Positions 15,739 to 25,406 of a stretch of 53,710 nucleotides of DNA are shown here, piece after piece. Location: positions 1 through 53,710 of the forward strand of contig DUKV01000069.1 of NCBI GenBank assembly GCA_013329165.1, read 5' to 3'. A program made the translations under genes and the position numbers. Position 1 is the first letter of the stretch; each line of letters begins with the position of its first letter. The notes below the pieces were generated by a model. The model was not told where the DNA came from and did not search any database. It saw nothing but the letters and a program-made list of their open reading frames with translations. This stretch comes from Methanocalculus sp. Lineage in GTDB: Archaea; Halobacteriota; Methanomicrobia; Methanomicrobiales; Methanocorpusculaceae.

Positions 15739-17442
15739 TCACGATCGTGTGCTATCCTCCCCACAGACCCGGCACCCGGTGAGGGAGTAGACGCTCCCCA
15801 TCCTGCTTCCGGTACGGTATATCGTGAGCCCTTTGAGGGAGAGCTTCCATGCACAGATGATTGCATCCCGGATCGCATCCCGTCCGGTAGCGGGTGGAAG
15901 ATTGATCGTCTTTGCAATGGATGCGTGGGTGTGGCGCTGGAACGCAGCCTGCATCAGGAGGTGATCCCTCCAGCTGATATCGAGTGCAGAGACAAACAGT
16001 CTCCTGAATCCGGAAGAGAGCCATCCGATATGCTGAAGGGATCCGCAGCGTCTGACCTCTTTGATCACTGTGTCCCGCCGTGCACGCCCCTCATCTCCGT
16101 GGTATCCGAGACGGGCGATCTCCTCGTCAAGGCGGGCTGAGAACAGGGGATGAATCACCTCGAATTCGGCACCCGCTGTATGCTGCCGGGTAAAGGCAAA
16201 CGAATAGACGGGTTCGATCCCGGGGCTGCACCCGGCAAAGAACGAGATCGTCCCGGTGGGGGCGATCGTCGTCAATGTGGCGTTTTGCACCGGCTTCTCC
16301 CAGATACTCCCCTCCCATGCCGGAAACGGGCCCTGAATCTCTGCCATCTGTTCAGACTCATCAACCGCTGTCTGCGTGATAAAGGCCATCACCTCCTCTG
16401 CCAACTCCCGTGCAGCTGATGAGTCATAGGGCAATCCCAGGAGTATGAGGGCGTCATGCAGCCCCATCACCCCAAGCCCGATCTTTCTCGTCTTCCTCAC
16501 CGCGTCTTCATTTTCAGGAAGAGGAAATGCGGTTCTGTCTATTGCCAGATCAAGGAACCGGACTGCACGCCGGACAGTTCTTTCGAGGCGTCTCCAGTCC
16601 GGACTGCCCCCGTCTACAAACCGTGCAAGGTTGATGCTTCCCAGGATGCATGCCTCATATGGCAGCAGCGGCTCTTCTCCACAGGGATTGGTTGCAGTAA
16701 TCTCTCCAAGATGCGGTGTTGTGTTCTCCCGGTTGATCGCATCTGAAAAGAGCAGCCCCGGTTCCCCGTCCCGGTGCATGCCGTTGATGATCGCATCAAA
16801 GACCTCGCCAACAGTGTTCTCTCTTCCGGTTGCCGGGTGGGTTGAGAGGATCTCTTCTGTTCTTCCGTCTGCATATGACTCCATCACCGCGTCCGGCACA
16901 TTCACCGAGAGATTGAAATGTGAAAGCTTCCCCTCCTCCTCTTTTGCATCGATGAATGTGAGGATATCGGGGTGCCGGATATCAAGGATCCCCATATTCG
17001 CACCCCGCCTCCGCCCCCCCTGCCGTATCACCTCTGATGCGGAATCAAAGACAGAGAGGAACGCAACCGGCCCGGGCGAGATCATCCCTCCCGGATCTAT
17101 CGCTCTACCCGCGGGCGGGATCTCCGTGAAGTTATAGCCGGTCCCGCCGCCGGTCATCTGGATGATGGCTCCCTGCTTCACTGCATCAAAAATTCCGGCT
17201 ATCGTGTTTCCCATCGGGAGAACAAAACACCCGGCAAGCTGGTTACATGAGGTCCCCGCATTCATCAGGGTGGGTGAGTTGGGGAGGAATTCACCTCTCT
17301 CCATCAGCTGGAAGAACAGATCCCGTTCAGCATCGTCCCTCCCAATCGATCCGGCAACGCGGCGGAAGATGTCGGTTATATCCTTCTCACCCGGGAGCAG
17401 GTACCGGCTCTTCAGTATATGATCTGCGATCTCATCCATCAT
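15739..17442 (-). CDS. nrdJ: Class II (adenosylcobalamin) ribonucleotide reductase
   Basis: 567-residue oxygen-independent enzyme reducing ribonucleotides to deoxyribonucleotides with a B12-derived radical. Catalytic residues are in place: Cys72 (NQLAGCFVLP) and Cys265 (PYEACILG) as the reducible pair, Asn252, Cys254 and Glu256 in NPCGEE, and the phosphate-binding TTIAPTGTISFFAG. The C-terminus ends with a mobile redox pair CRVCGED. There is no obvious N-terminal ATP-cone, so overall activity regulation is probably absent. It starts 6 nt after the surface-protein gene, so the two share a transcript. Confidence 0.93.
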   Translation of the reverse strand: MMDEIADHILKSRYLLPGEKDITDIFRRVAGSIGRDDAERDLFFQLMERGEFLPNSPTLMNAGTSCNQLAGCFVLPMGNTIAGIFDAVKQGAIIQMTGGGTGYNFTEIPPAGRAIDPGGMISPGPVAFLSVFDSASEVIRQGGRRRGANMGILDIRHPDILTFIDAKEEEGKLSHFNLSVNVPDAVMESYADGRTEEILSTHPATGRENTVGEVFDAIINGMHRDGEPGLLFSDAINRENTTPHLGEITATNPCGEEPLLPYEACILGSINLARFVDGGSPDWRRLERTVRRAVRFLDLAIDRTAFPLPENEDAVRKTRKIGLGVMGLHDALILLGLPYDSSAARELAEEVMAFITQTAVDESEQMAEIQGPFPAWEGSIWEKPVQNATLTTIAPTGTISFFAGCSPGIEPVYSFAFTRQHTAGAEFEVIHPLFSARLDEEIARLGYHGDEGRARRDTVIKEVRRCGSLQHIGWLSSGFRRLFVSALDISWRDHLLMQAAFQRHTHASIAKTINLPPATGRDAIRDAIICAWKLSLKGLTIYRTGSRMGSVYSLTGCRVCGEDSTRS

Positions 17443-17448
17443 CCCCGC

Positions 17449-18666
17449 TCATCCCCCGGTAATCTGCTCAAAGAGCGGGATGATCCGATCAAGAAAGAGC
17501 ATACCATGGCCGACCAGCTCCTGGCCCAGCTCAAGAACTCCCTCGAATGAGATGCCATCCGGAAAGATCTCGCCCTTTGGTGGAGGTGGAGGGATGGGGG
17601 TCATCTCCGGGGTTGGCAGGGGTGTGGGTCTCTCCGTACCCGGTGGTGTGGTTGCCGGGGTGACTGTTGGCATCGGGGTGGGCAGATCGATTGGTGCCGG
17701 AGTCTCTGTCGGGATGATCCCGGCAACCGTTGCAGGATGGGTGAAGATCGCCCCCTCCCTCACATGCCCGTCAGGCCCGCACTGGGTGATCTCGAGGAGC
17801 GGCGCAGTTGTCCCGGCGGGCACCACTCCGGTGACAGCAACAGAGAGGCCGAGGTTCTCGCGTGGGGGATAGGAGAGTTCAAAGCCGGGAATGGTGTAGA
17901 AATAGCCAGTCCGGGGGTTTCGAACGAGTTCTGCTCCACCCTTGTGGATGCTGACCGCCCATGTCGCATTCAAGAGGCTGGTCCGGAGCCGGAGCATATC
18001 ACTTGTCGGAAACGTGATGTGCGGGATTCTGTCGAAGTAGAGGGACGTCCTGAGCGTTGTCGTCTCTCCGGGCTGAAGGAGTCCGGTCGGGGTGGTTGAT
18101 CGGGAAGATACCGTGAATGCCGAGAGATCCGGGTGCTGTGGGGAGACGATCACCGGATTCGGCGGTGTACCTGATGGGACGCTTCCGGCGGGATATACCA
18201 TCTGTGCGATCAGGTACTCGTTCTCCTCGCGGAGCGTATAGGAGCCATCGAGCTGGCGTATCGAGAGGAGGTTGACCATCTCCGGTTTTTCCACACCGGG
18301 AACCGATCCTGTCAGGTGGATAGTCAGCCCTACATCATCACCGGAAGGGTAGCTGAGCTCCCACCCTGAGATCGTCTCCCTGCTTTTGGCGGTCTGCCTG
18401 AGCGTGTTCACCCCGCCCGATCTCTGCATCCCGACTCTCCATTGGGGGGAATCGAGTTCTGTCTGGAGGACGAGGATATCACCAGATGGAAACGAGAGGG
18501 GATCAAAGCCGGGAAACTCGATCTCCAGTATGATCTCCAGTTCGTCACCCGGTACAGGATACCCTTGTGGCACCCCCTCCGAATTCTCCACAAAGAAGGC
18601 TCCGGCAGATGAAACCAGGAGGAGCAGCATGGTAATGAGGATGGCTCCCCGTCTGAACATATTCAT
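17449..18666 (-). CDS. Secreted surface protein with two repeated domains
   Basis: 405 residues from ATG 18666, preceded by a GGCGATGA ribosome-binding match; the frame is open further upstream but overlaps the divergent gene. A signal peptide (MFRRGAILITMLLLLVSSAGAF) is followed by two related domains of about 135 residues: compare FPSGDILVLQTEL...GWELSYPSGDDVGL with FPTSDMLRLRTSL...GFELSYPPRENLGL. A Pro/Thr-rich linker (about residues 315-365) leads to a short C-terminal helix. Not recognised as a named family. Its position directly before nrdJ is odd for an exported protein. Function unknown. Confidence 0.72.
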   Translation of the reverse strand: MNMFRRGAILITMLLLLVSSAGAFFVENSEGVPQGYPVPGDELEIILEIEFPGFDPLSFPSGDILVLQTELDSPQWRVGMQRSGGVNTLRQTAKSRETISGWELSYPSGDDVGLTIHLTGSVPGVEKPEMVNLLSIRQLDGSYTLREENEYLIAQMVYPAGSVPSGTPPNPVIVSPQHPDLSAFTVSSRSTTPTGLLQPGETTTLRTSLYFDRIPHITFPTSDMLRLRTSLLNATWAVSIHKGGAELVRNPRTGYFYTIPGFELSYPPRENLGLSVAVTGVVPAGTTAPLLEITQCGPDGHVREGAIFTHPATVAGIIPTETPAPIDLPTPMPTVTPATTPPGTERPTPLPTPEMTPIPPPPPKGEIFPDGISFEGVLELGQELVGHGMLFLDRIIPLFEQITGG

Positions 18667-18721
18667 TTCATCGCCCCCGGTATGAAAGAGGCTTTCGTCT
18701 GAAAGAGCACAACTGTTGCAT

Positions 18722-19564
18722 ATGCAGTTAACCGTGCTTGTCGAGAACACCACTCTCATCGACCGGTACTTCCGGGCCGAGCCCGGACTCTCCTTCTTCA
18801 TCGAGGATGGCGATACCCGCATCCTCTTCGACTGCGGGTATTCGGATCTCTTCCTTGAGAATGCCGCTGCAATGGGCATCGATCTCCTTGATCTTGATGC
18901 AGTCGTCCTCTCCCATGGGCATATCGATCATACCGGCGGCCTGCCGCCACTTGCCGCCCACCATATCAGGGCAGGAATCGAGGGAAGACCAGCCAAAGAC
19001 CCTCTCTTTATCACTCATCCGGCGACTTTTGGAAGGAAGAAGATGAAAGAAGGCGGCGATGCCGGTTGTCCGGTCTCGCCGGAGTATCTCTCAATGTTTG
19101 GGGAGGTGAAGACCTCCGTCTCTCCGCAGAAAGTCTCCGATCGGATCACCTTCCTCGGCGAGATCCCCAGAACCGATCCAAAACGGACGGCCGGGAGCAG
19201 TGCGTTTATCCAGCAGGATGGAAGATGGGTACCTGATCCCGTCATCGAGGATTCGTGCCTCGTGTATCATGGGGATGACGGCCTTCTGCTCATCTGTGGC
19301 TGCACCCATGCCGGGATCGAGCATACGGTTGCATATGCGCGGAGTGTGTGCGGAGATGAACGGGTTGCAGCAATCATCGGAGGTCTCCATCTCTATTCTG
19401 CAACTTCCGGTCGCATAGAGGAACTCTCCCGGTGGTCTGCAGAGTCGGATATCGGAGTTCTCTATCCCTGTCATTGTACCGGGCTTCCTGCCATCATTGC
19501 ACTCTCACACCACCACGCAATCACATCCGTTGGGGTGGGATCACACCTTTCATGGGATGAATAA
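18722..19564 (+). CDS. Metallo-beta-lactamase-fold protein, dihydropterin synthase-like
   Basis: 280-residue hydrolase-fold protein with the metal motif LSHGHIDHTGG and further metal ligands in CGCTHAGIEH and GGLHLY. The layout fits the archaeal MBL proteins annotated as 7,8-dihydropterin-6-methyl-4-(beta-D-ribofuranosyl)-aminobenzene-5'-phosphate synthase, a step assigned to methanopterin synthesis; that role is family knowledge and not certain here. ATG 18722 is preferred to TTG 18716. It is divergent from the surface-protein gene with a 55-base gap. Confidence 0.82.
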   Translation: MQLTVLVENTTLIDRYFRAEPGLSFFIEDGDTRILFDCGYSDLFLENAAAMGIDLLDLDAVVLSHGHIDHTGGLPPLAAHHIRAGIEGRPAKDPLFITHPATFGRKKMKEGGDAGCPVSPEYLSMFGEVKTSVSPQKVSDRITFLGEIPRTDPKRTAGSSAFIQQDGRWVPDPVIEDSCLVYHGDDGLLLICGCTHAGIEHTVAYARSVCGDERVAAIIGGLHLYSATSGRIEELSRWSAESDIGVLYPCHCTGLPAIIALSHHHAITSVGVGSHLSWDE

Positions 19565-19581
19565 CGCGATTTTGACCGGAC

Positions 19582-19592
19582 AAAGTTTAAAC
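19582..19592 (+). promoter_or_regulatory. TATA box of pdaD
   Basis: AAAGTTTAAAC, centred about 29 nt upstream of ATG 19616. The spacing predicts transcription starting near 19610-19613, a leaderless or nearly leaderless mRNA, and favours the third of the clustered ATGs as the start. Confidence 0.45.
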
Positions 19593-19615
19593 ACTCAGCA
19601 GTTCGAATGATGCAT

Positions 19616-20161
19616 ATGGTTGTTCCCTCAAAGGTATTCTTTACAAAAGGGGTGGGTGTCCACAAAGACAAGCTCGCCTCATTTGAGCTTGCACTCAGGA
19701 AGGCAGGGATCGAGAAGTACAACCTTGTCTATGTATCGAGTATCTTCCCCCCGAATGCAACGATCGTCTCCCCCGAAGATGGTCTCAAAGAACTCAATGC
19801 TGGCGAGATCGTCTACTGTGTGATGGCACGGAACGAGACGAAGGAGCCGAACCGACTGTTATCTGCTGCAATCGGACTTGCACTCCCAAAAGATGCAAAC
19901 GAGTACGGATACCTCTCAGAGCATCATGCGTATGGTGAGACTGCATTTGTCTCGGGTGAGTATGCAGAGGATCTCGCCGCAACGATGCTTGCAACCACAC
20001 TTGGGATCGAGTTTGATCCCGATAAGGCATGGCAGGAGCGGGAACAGATCTATAAGGCGAGCGGCAAGATCATCAAGACGACCCATATCTGCCAGTCTGC
20101 AGAGGGTGATGCGGACGGCAAATGGGTGACTGTGCTTGCAGCCGCTGTCTTTGTCCTCTGA
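19616..20161 (+). CDS. pdaD: Pyruvoyl-dependent arginine decarboxylase
   Basis: Makes agmatine from arginine for polyamine and agmatidine synthesis. The 181-residue proenzyme self-cleaves between Ser41 and Ser42 in [10 protein letters not shown]; Ser42 becomes the pyruvoyl cofactor of the alpha chain. Other family marks are [20 protein letters not shown] at the start and [13 protein letters not shown] 19616 gives the usual N-terminus (MVVPSKVFF); ATG 19607 and 19610 are in frame just before it. Full length, no lesion. Confidence 0.93.
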   Translation: MVVPSKVFFTKGVGVHKDKLASFELALRKAGIEKYNLVYVSSIFPPNATIVSPEDGLKELNAGEIVYCVMARNETKEPNRLLSAAIGLALPKDANEYGYLSEHHAYGETAFVSGEYAEDLAATMLATTLGIEFDPDKAWQEREQIYKASGKIIKTTHICQSAEGDADGKWVTVLAAAVFVL

Positions 20162-20204
20162 TTCCGGATAATCGACATCACACTCTTTTTTGGGGGGTCA
20201 TACA

Positions 20205-20807
20205 ATGGAGATCATCGGCATTCCTTTTACAGATCTCTATACCTGGGTTCTCATCCCGCTCTTCATCGTCATTGCACGTATCGTCGATGTCAGCATGGGA
20301 ACCCTCCGGATCATCTTTGTTGCCCGTGGATACCGGTTCCTTGCACCCGCCCTCGGGTTCTTTGAGGTGATCATCTGGCTCCTTGCCATCGGGGAGATTA
20401 TGAAGAACCTGAATAACCCTGCTGCTTACATTGCGTACGGGCTTGGGTTTGCACTCGGCAACTACCTCGGTATCATCCTTGAGGATCGCCTCTCCATCGG
20501 TCAGGTGATCGTCAGGGTGATCACAAACCGCGATGCATCGCAGCTCGTCGAGGCATTAAAACAGAAGAATTTTGGTATCACCTCGATCAATGCCGAAGGG
20601 GCAACAGGGGGGGTCAAGCTGATCTTCTGCATCATCAACCGCTCCCGGCTCACCGAAGTGATCGAGCTGATCAAGCACTTCAACCCGAATGCCTTCTACT
20701 CGATTGAGGATGTGAGGTCGGTAAAAGAGGGGATATTTCCCCTTGAAAATCCAGGGTTTCTCAGTTCACATCTTAATGCGATGAAGGTCCGGAGAAAGCA
20801 GAAGTAG
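20205..20807 (+). CDS. DUF2179/UPF0316 membrane protein
   Basis: About 200 residues: three N-terminal hydrophobic segments (WVLIPLFIVIARIVD, APALGFFEVIIWLLAIG, YIAYGLGFALGNYLGI) and a soluble C-terminal half with the DUF2179 pattern (VIRVITNR-like strand, then QLVEALKQKNFGITSINAEG and GVKLIFCIINR). Function unknown; DUF2179 domains resemble nucleotide- or ion-sensing modules. A strong GGGGGGTC lies before ATG 20205, which decides the start over the TTG at 20190. Convergent with the HEAT gene, 2 nt between stop codons. Confidence 0.85.
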   Translation: MEIIGIPFTDLYTWVLIPLFIVIARIVDVSMGTLRIIFVARGYRFLAPALGFFEVIIWLLAIGEIMKNLNNPAAYIAYGLGFALGNYLGIILEDRLSIGQVIVRVITNRDASQLVEALKQKNFGITSINAEGATGGVKLIFCIINRSRLTEVIELIKHFNPNAFYSIEDVRSVKEGIFPLENPGFLSSHLNAMKVRRKQK

Positions 20808-20809
20808 CC

Positions 20810-21982
20810 TCACCTTCTCTTGATCTGCTCGATCGCCTCGAAGGCCTCACGGCGGACTGACGGGTCGCTGTCATGGAGGAGATCGGTCAGCGGTTCGTGT
20901 GCCTCAAAGCTTCCGATCTCACCAAGGATCACTGCTGAACGCTTTTTGACCGAGGGATCCTCGCTCTTCAGATATACAATCAATGATGGAACTGCAGGCT
21001 CGCCCATCCCGGCCAGGATCTCCATTGCACCTTCCCGGACACGGAGATCAGCACTCTCGAAAGCAGCGGTGATCTCCGGGAGTGCGGCTTTCCCAAATCC
21101 CGAGAGTGCGGCAATAGCAGCGTTCCTCACCTCGGGATCGGAGTCTGCAAGTGCACCGACAAGGTGCGAGACCGTGTTTAAATCCCTGATCCCGCCGAGG
21201 ACGCGTATGCCTGACTGCCGCATCACCGGACTTTCATGATGCAGAAGATCGATTATCTCCGCCCGCCCGGCAGATCCAATTCCGATCAGCGCCTCTTCGG
21301 CATAGGATCTGATCTCGGGCCCGGATCCCTCAAGTGTTCTGATCAGCGGGGAAACTGCAGGTTTTCCGATCCGGATACAGGCGGTAATCGCCGCGTTCCG
21401 TACCCGCTCAACGGGATCGCCGAGGAGTCCCAGCAGAACCGGTATCCCCTGTTCGTCAGGGAGATGCCCGAAGGCTTCGGCGGCTGCCGCCCGGACAGAC
21501 TGATCGGGATCGTTGAGGGCTTTGGTGAGTGCTTCCCCCCTATGGGGGGCGTTTATCCGGGCGATAGTGCCGACTACGCCTGATCGGATGTCGGAAGACG
21601 GGTTGTCGAGTGCCTCGACAAGTGCAGGAAACGCCGGCTTTCCAATGAGAGTGAGTGCACGGATCAGCTCTCTCCGTACATCTGTCCGGGCACCATCGAG
21701 TGCGGCAATCATCGGCTCGATTGCCGCCTCCCCGATCCCGGCAAGAGCGGATCCGGCAGCCCTCCGCACCCTCCAGCTCTCATCATTGAGGCAATTGATC
21801 AGGAGCGGAATTGCCGGTGCACCGATTCCGGTGATCGAATGCACCGCAGTGATCCGCACCTCGGGATCCGGGTTGCCGAGCGAATCATCCAGTGAAAGCC
21901 GGGGAAGATGTGACTCTTCCATGCCCTCTGTAATCTCCTCCTTTCCTTCATCACGTGATCTGAGCCATCTGAATAAACCCAT
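20810..21982 (-). CDS. HEAT-repeat protein
   Basis: 390 residues. After a charged N-terminal segment (MGLFRWLRSRDEGKEE), about eleven HEAT/PBS-lyase-type repeats of some 31 residues follow, each with patterns such as VRRAAGSALAGIGEAAIEPMI. Such repeats make a protein-binding solenoid; no catalytic part is present. First of three HEAT-repeat genes in the window. It is 45 nt upstream-facing from cofD on the same strand, separated by a short AT-containing gap. The partner is unknown. Confidence 0.88.
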   Translation of the reverse strand: MGLFRWLRSRDEGKEEITEGMEESHLPRLSLDDSLGNPDPEVRITAVHSITGIGAPAIPLLINCLNDESWRVRRAAGSALAGIGEAAIEPMIAALDGARTDVRRELIRALTLIGKPAFPALVEALDNPSSDIRSGVVGTIARINAPHRGEALTKALNDPDQSVRAAAAEAFGHLPDEQGIPVLLGLLGDPVERVRNAAITACIRIGKPAVSPLIRTLEGSGPEIRSYAEEALIGIGSAGRAEIIDLLHHESPVMRQSGIRVLGGIRDLNTVSHLVGALADSDPEVRNAAIAALSGFGKAALPEITAAFESADLRVREGAMEILAGMGEPAVPSLIVYLKSEDPSVKKRSAVILGEIGSFEAHEPLTDLLHDSDPSVRREAFEAIEQIKRR

Positions 21983-22027
21983 GGTGCCACCTGTCTGAGA
22001 AGGTATCGTCTGATACAGGGTATAAAA

Positions 22028-22963
22028 CTACCTCTTTGATCTCCCGATATTCTTCCCTGATCTCTGCCCTTGTATGATCGAAAGCAGGTCCCAGGCAAGG
22101 GATTCGCTCTGTTTCTGTGATGTCATCATCGTATTGAGCCGGAGGCTCCCCGGCAGATCAATCTCGTCATTGAGATCCTGGATAAAGAGATCGACGATAT
22201 CGCCATATGCCTCACGCGTTCCCCGCGAATCGGGACTCCTCCCCCAGGCCTTCATCAGTGCCGCAGCCGGGCCGGATATGGGACGGCTCCCGATGAACGG
22301 GCTGACTGCGATGACAAATACCTCGCTGAGGGCTTCGCGTACCCCTTCACATTCCAGGATCGGCCCGATGCTCGTCACCGGATTGGATGGGCCGATGATC
22401 ACCGCATCACTCTTCTGAATGGTTTCGATGACGGCCCCCGTTGCAACAGGCGGGCTCTCATACTCACGGATGATCCCGGAGATTTCGATATTGCCCCGGT
22501 GGGTGACCCAGTACTCCTGGAAATGCATGGGTCCGTTCTCTGTTGCCACACAGGATGCAACCGGGGTGTCGCACATCGGGAGCACGGTCGCTTCAACACC
22601 GAGGGAAGCAGCGATTGCAGCTGTTGCTTCGGTGAGTGTTTTTCCCTCCCTGAGGAGGGTGCCGCGTGCGATATGGATGCCCCGATCCCGGTCGCCGATC
22701 ATGATTGATTCGGGCATCCCGATCCGCTCCAGGTACCGGTTCGTCTCATAACTATCGCCCCGGATCCCCCACCAGGTCTCGGTGTTTAAGATGCCGGCAA
22801 AGAGGTACAGCACGGTATCGATATCAGGCGAGAGGTGGTTCCCTGAGACCCAGACATCTTCTGCGCAGTTGACAACAACAGCGATCTCGGAGTCATGGAG
22901 CACCTGGCGCATGCCCCGGATCAGCTTCGGGGTTCCGGTGCCCCCCGAGAGGAGAGTAATCAT
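22028..22963 (-). CDS. cofD: 2-phospho-L-lactate transferase
   Basis: Joins the lactyl phosphate (or enolpyruvyl) unit to 7,8-didemethyl-8-hydroxy-5-deazariboflavin (Fo) in coenzyme F420 synthesis. The protein of 311 residues starts MITLLSGGTGTPKL, the nucleotide/Fo-binding loop of CofD, and contains VVNCAEDVWVSGNHLSPDID and GPSNPVTSIGPIL. ATG 22963 is chosen because of the family start and the GAGATGATC just before it; the frame stays open to 23029. A methanogen marker. Divergent from the sensor kinase at 23035. Confidence 0.93.
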   Translation of the reverse strand: MITLLSGGTGTPKLIRGMRQVLHDSEIAVVVNCAEDVWVSGNHLSPDIDTVLYLFAGILNTETWWGIRGDSYETNRYLERIGMPESIMIGDRDRGIHIARGTLLREGKTLTEATAAIAASLGVEATVLPMCDTPVASCVATENGPMHFQEYWVTHRGNIEISGIIREYESPPVATGAVIETIQKSDAVIIGPSNPVTSIGPILECEGVREALSEVFVIAVSPFIGSRPISGPAAALMKAWGRSPDSRGTREAYGDIVDLFIQDLNDEIDLPGSLRLNTMMTSQKQSESLAWDLLSIIQGQRSGKNIGRSKR

Positions 22964-23034
22964 AGTGATCATCTCTTCTTCAGAAGTGAAGAGCCTTTGC
23001 GGGTGATCCAATATAGGCAGGTTTTTCATATCAT

Positions 23035-25398
23035 ATGACCATCATCCATGATAGGAATCCTGTTGTTATGGAAGGATATCCCGCCCCTTATCTTACGTTC
23101 TTTGCCGAAAAAACCGACGATCTCGTCTATCGGCTCAGGCTCCCGTGCAGGGGAGCGCCGGAGGCACTCTTCATCTCGGGATCTGTTCGCAGTATACTTG
23201 GCTATGCTCCCGGGGATTTCTCCGATGACCCCTCCCTGCTCACCCTGCTCCTCCCCGAGAATGATCGCAGTGTCTTCAGGGATTTGGCCCCGGAAGATGG
23301 CGAGTGTGCCTGTACCCTCCACCTCAGGGCAAAGGATGGGTCGATCCGGGTGATCGAGACGAAGAATGCCACGATCACCGATCCGGAGACCGGAGATCTG
23401 ATCATCGAGGGTATCGGCCGGGATGTAACCGAAACGATAGAGCGTCAGAAGGAGATTGCATCAAGGGATCGCATCCTTGAGGCGGTCGGGTATGCGGCAT
23501 CAGGTTTTCTCTCACAAGGAGACTGGGAGAGCCGGATACAAACCGTGATCAGGAGGCTCGGGGAGGCGGCGGATACCTCACGTACATACCTCTATCTGAT
23601 CGACTGGAGTGGCTCAGTTCCTGTTGCCTGTCTGAAGGGTGAGTGGGCCGCTTCGGGTACATATGCAGGTAAACCAGATCATCTGGATGGCCTCGTCTAT
23701 GGGGGGGCCCTCCCTCTCCTCCTCTGCGGGGAGACGATCGCAGGGCCGCTTCGGGATCTCGGATCCTTTGGCGAACAGGTTACGAAGGCATCTCCGGATA
23801 CACAATCGATTATTATCGTCCCGATCATCATCAGGGGCAGGGTATCCGGTTTCATCGGATTTGATGAATGCCGGAACGAACGGGTCTGGACGCCCCCTGA
23901 GATCCAGGCCCTTGAGATCGCAGCCCGGATCATCGCAGCTGCAATAAAGCGTGATGATGATCACCTGGCACTTGCCGGGAGTGAGAACAGGTTCAGGGGG
24001 ATCTTCGAACACAGCCCCCTTGGGATGGTGCTCACCGGTCCCGATTACATGATCATGGAAGCAAACTCTGCCTTCTCCCGGATGATCGGGTATTCGAGGA
24101 ACGAGCTCTTGTTCTTCTCTTTCAGGGATATTACGCACCCCGATGATATTCCCGGAAATGAACGGGGACTCTTGGATCTGATGCAGGGGAAGCTGCCGAT
24201 CTACCGGGTGGAGAAGCGGTACATCAGGAATGGCGGCGGCGTCTTCTGGGCTGATGTGACGGTTGCACCCGTTACCCTCCCGACAGGGAACGGCTATATC
24301 GCCATGATCCGGGATATCTCCCTCAAAAAGGAGGCAGAACGACGGCTTGCCGAGAGCGAGGAGATGCACCGCTCGTTCCTCCAGCATTTCCATGGGATCG
24401 TCTACCGGTTTGTTGAAGGAGAACCCGTCTTCCTCCATGGTGCCATCACCGAGATCACCGGATATCTGCCTGATGAGATCGGTGCCGGCACCCCCTCATG
24501 GTCATCGCTGATCCATCCTGACGATGCACCAGGTATCATTGAACGCTATACTACTCTCTACGATACCCCCGGCGACCGTTTCAGCACCGATTACCGGATC
24601 ATCCGGAGGGATGGCAGTATCCGGTGGGTGCATGAGGTGATCAAGCACAGGATCGGAGAGACCGGCTGCTCCATCATCGAGTCATCGATCGTTGATATCA
24701 CCCGCAGGCGGGAGATGGAAGAGGCACTCTCCCGTTCAAATGAGAAGCTCAACCTCCTCCAGAGCGTAACACGCCATGATATCTTTAACCAGCTCAACAC
24801 CCTCTCGGCATACACGGAACTGATGAAGGATCTGATCACCGATCCACAGGCAGGCGAGTATTGTGCAGGTCTTGAGGCAACGATCGAGCGGATCCACAGG
24901 ATCTCTGCATTCACCCAGGATTACCAGAAGGTCGGGGTTCATGGGCCTGCCTGGCAGGATCTCAGGGAGGTGATCAACCGGGGATTTGGTGCCAGGAGCC
25001 CGGATGGGATCACCCTTGAGAACGAGGTATCGGGGTACGAGATCTATGCCGATCCCCTCCTTGAGAAGGTCCTCTATAACCTCGTTGATAACTCCTGCAA
25101 GTACGGCGGTGAGTTGGTATCCCGGTTCCATGTCTTCTGTCATGAGGCAGAAGGTGAGCTCTGTATCTGCCTCGAAGATGACGGGGATGGGATCGATTCA
25201 TCACTCATGAACCATATCTTTGAGTATGGGGCTGGGAAGGGCACCGGCCTTGGCCTCTTTTTGATCAAAGAGATCCTCTCGATCACCGGGATCGGTATCG
25301 AATCCGGTACGGGCACCCTCGGTGGTGCTGCCTTTGAAATCCGGGTTCCGGATGGCAGGTGGCGGGGAGGGGTATATAATACCTCTCGTGCCTCATAG
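23035..25398 (+). CDS. PAS-GAF-PAS-PAS histidine kinase
   Basis: 787-residue soluble sensor kinase: PAS (about 20-135), GAF (about 150-305), PAS (about 315-430), PAS (about 440-560), then the phospho-acceptor region with His581 in SVTRHDIFNQ and the ATPase domain with DNSCKYGG, EDDGDGID and GTGLGLFLI. The dimerisation motif TRHDxxN and the following FTQDYQKVG...W are shared with the other kinases of this window. No membrane segment and no receiver domain. A TATA-like AATATAGG at 23010-23017 suggests an almost leaderless mRNA. It ends 8 nt before the HD gene. Confidence 0.9.
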   Translation: MTIIHDRNPVVMEGYPAPYLTFFAEKTDDLVYRLRLPCRGAPEALFISGSVRSILGYAPGDFSDDPSLLTLLLPENDRSVFRDLAPEDGECACTLHLRAKDGSIRVIETKNATITDPETGDLIIEGIGRDVTETIERQKEIASRDRILEAVGYAASGFLSQGDWESRIQTVIRRLGEAADTSRTYLYLIDWSGSVPVACLKGEWAASGTYAGKPDHLDGLVYGGALPLLLCGETIAGPLRDLGSFGEQVTKASPDTQSIIIVPIIIRGRVSGFIGFDECRNERVWTPPEIQALEIAARIIAAAIKRDDDHLALAGSENRFRGIFEHSPLGMVLTGPDYMIMEANSAFSRMIGYSRNELLFFSFRDITHPDDIPGNERGLLDLMQGKLPIYRVEKRYIRNGGGVFWADVTVAPVTLPTGNGYIAMIRDISLKKEAERRLAESEEMHRSFLQHFHGIVYRFVEGEPVFLHGAITEITGYLPDEIGAGTPSWSSLIHPDDAPGIIERYTTLYDTPGDRFSTDYRIIRRDGSIRWVHEVIKHRIGETGCSIIESSIVDITRRREMEEALSRSNEKLNLLQSVTRHDIFNQLNTLSAYTELMKDLITDPQAGEYCAGLEATIERIHRISAFTQDYQKVGVHGPAWQDLREVINRGFGARSPDGITLENEVSGYEIYADPLLEKVLYNLVDNSCKYGGELVSRFHVFCHEAEGELCICLEDDGDGIDSSLMNHIFEYGAGKGTGLGLFLIKEILSITGIGIESGTGTLGGAAFEIRVPDGRWRGGVYNTSRAS

Positions 25399-25406
25399 AT
25401 CTTAGT

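Noticed and set aside
23614-24438. Minus-strand frame of 274 codons inside the large sensor kinase
   Set aside because: Antisense shadow; the plus-strand GAF and PAS domains account for the region.
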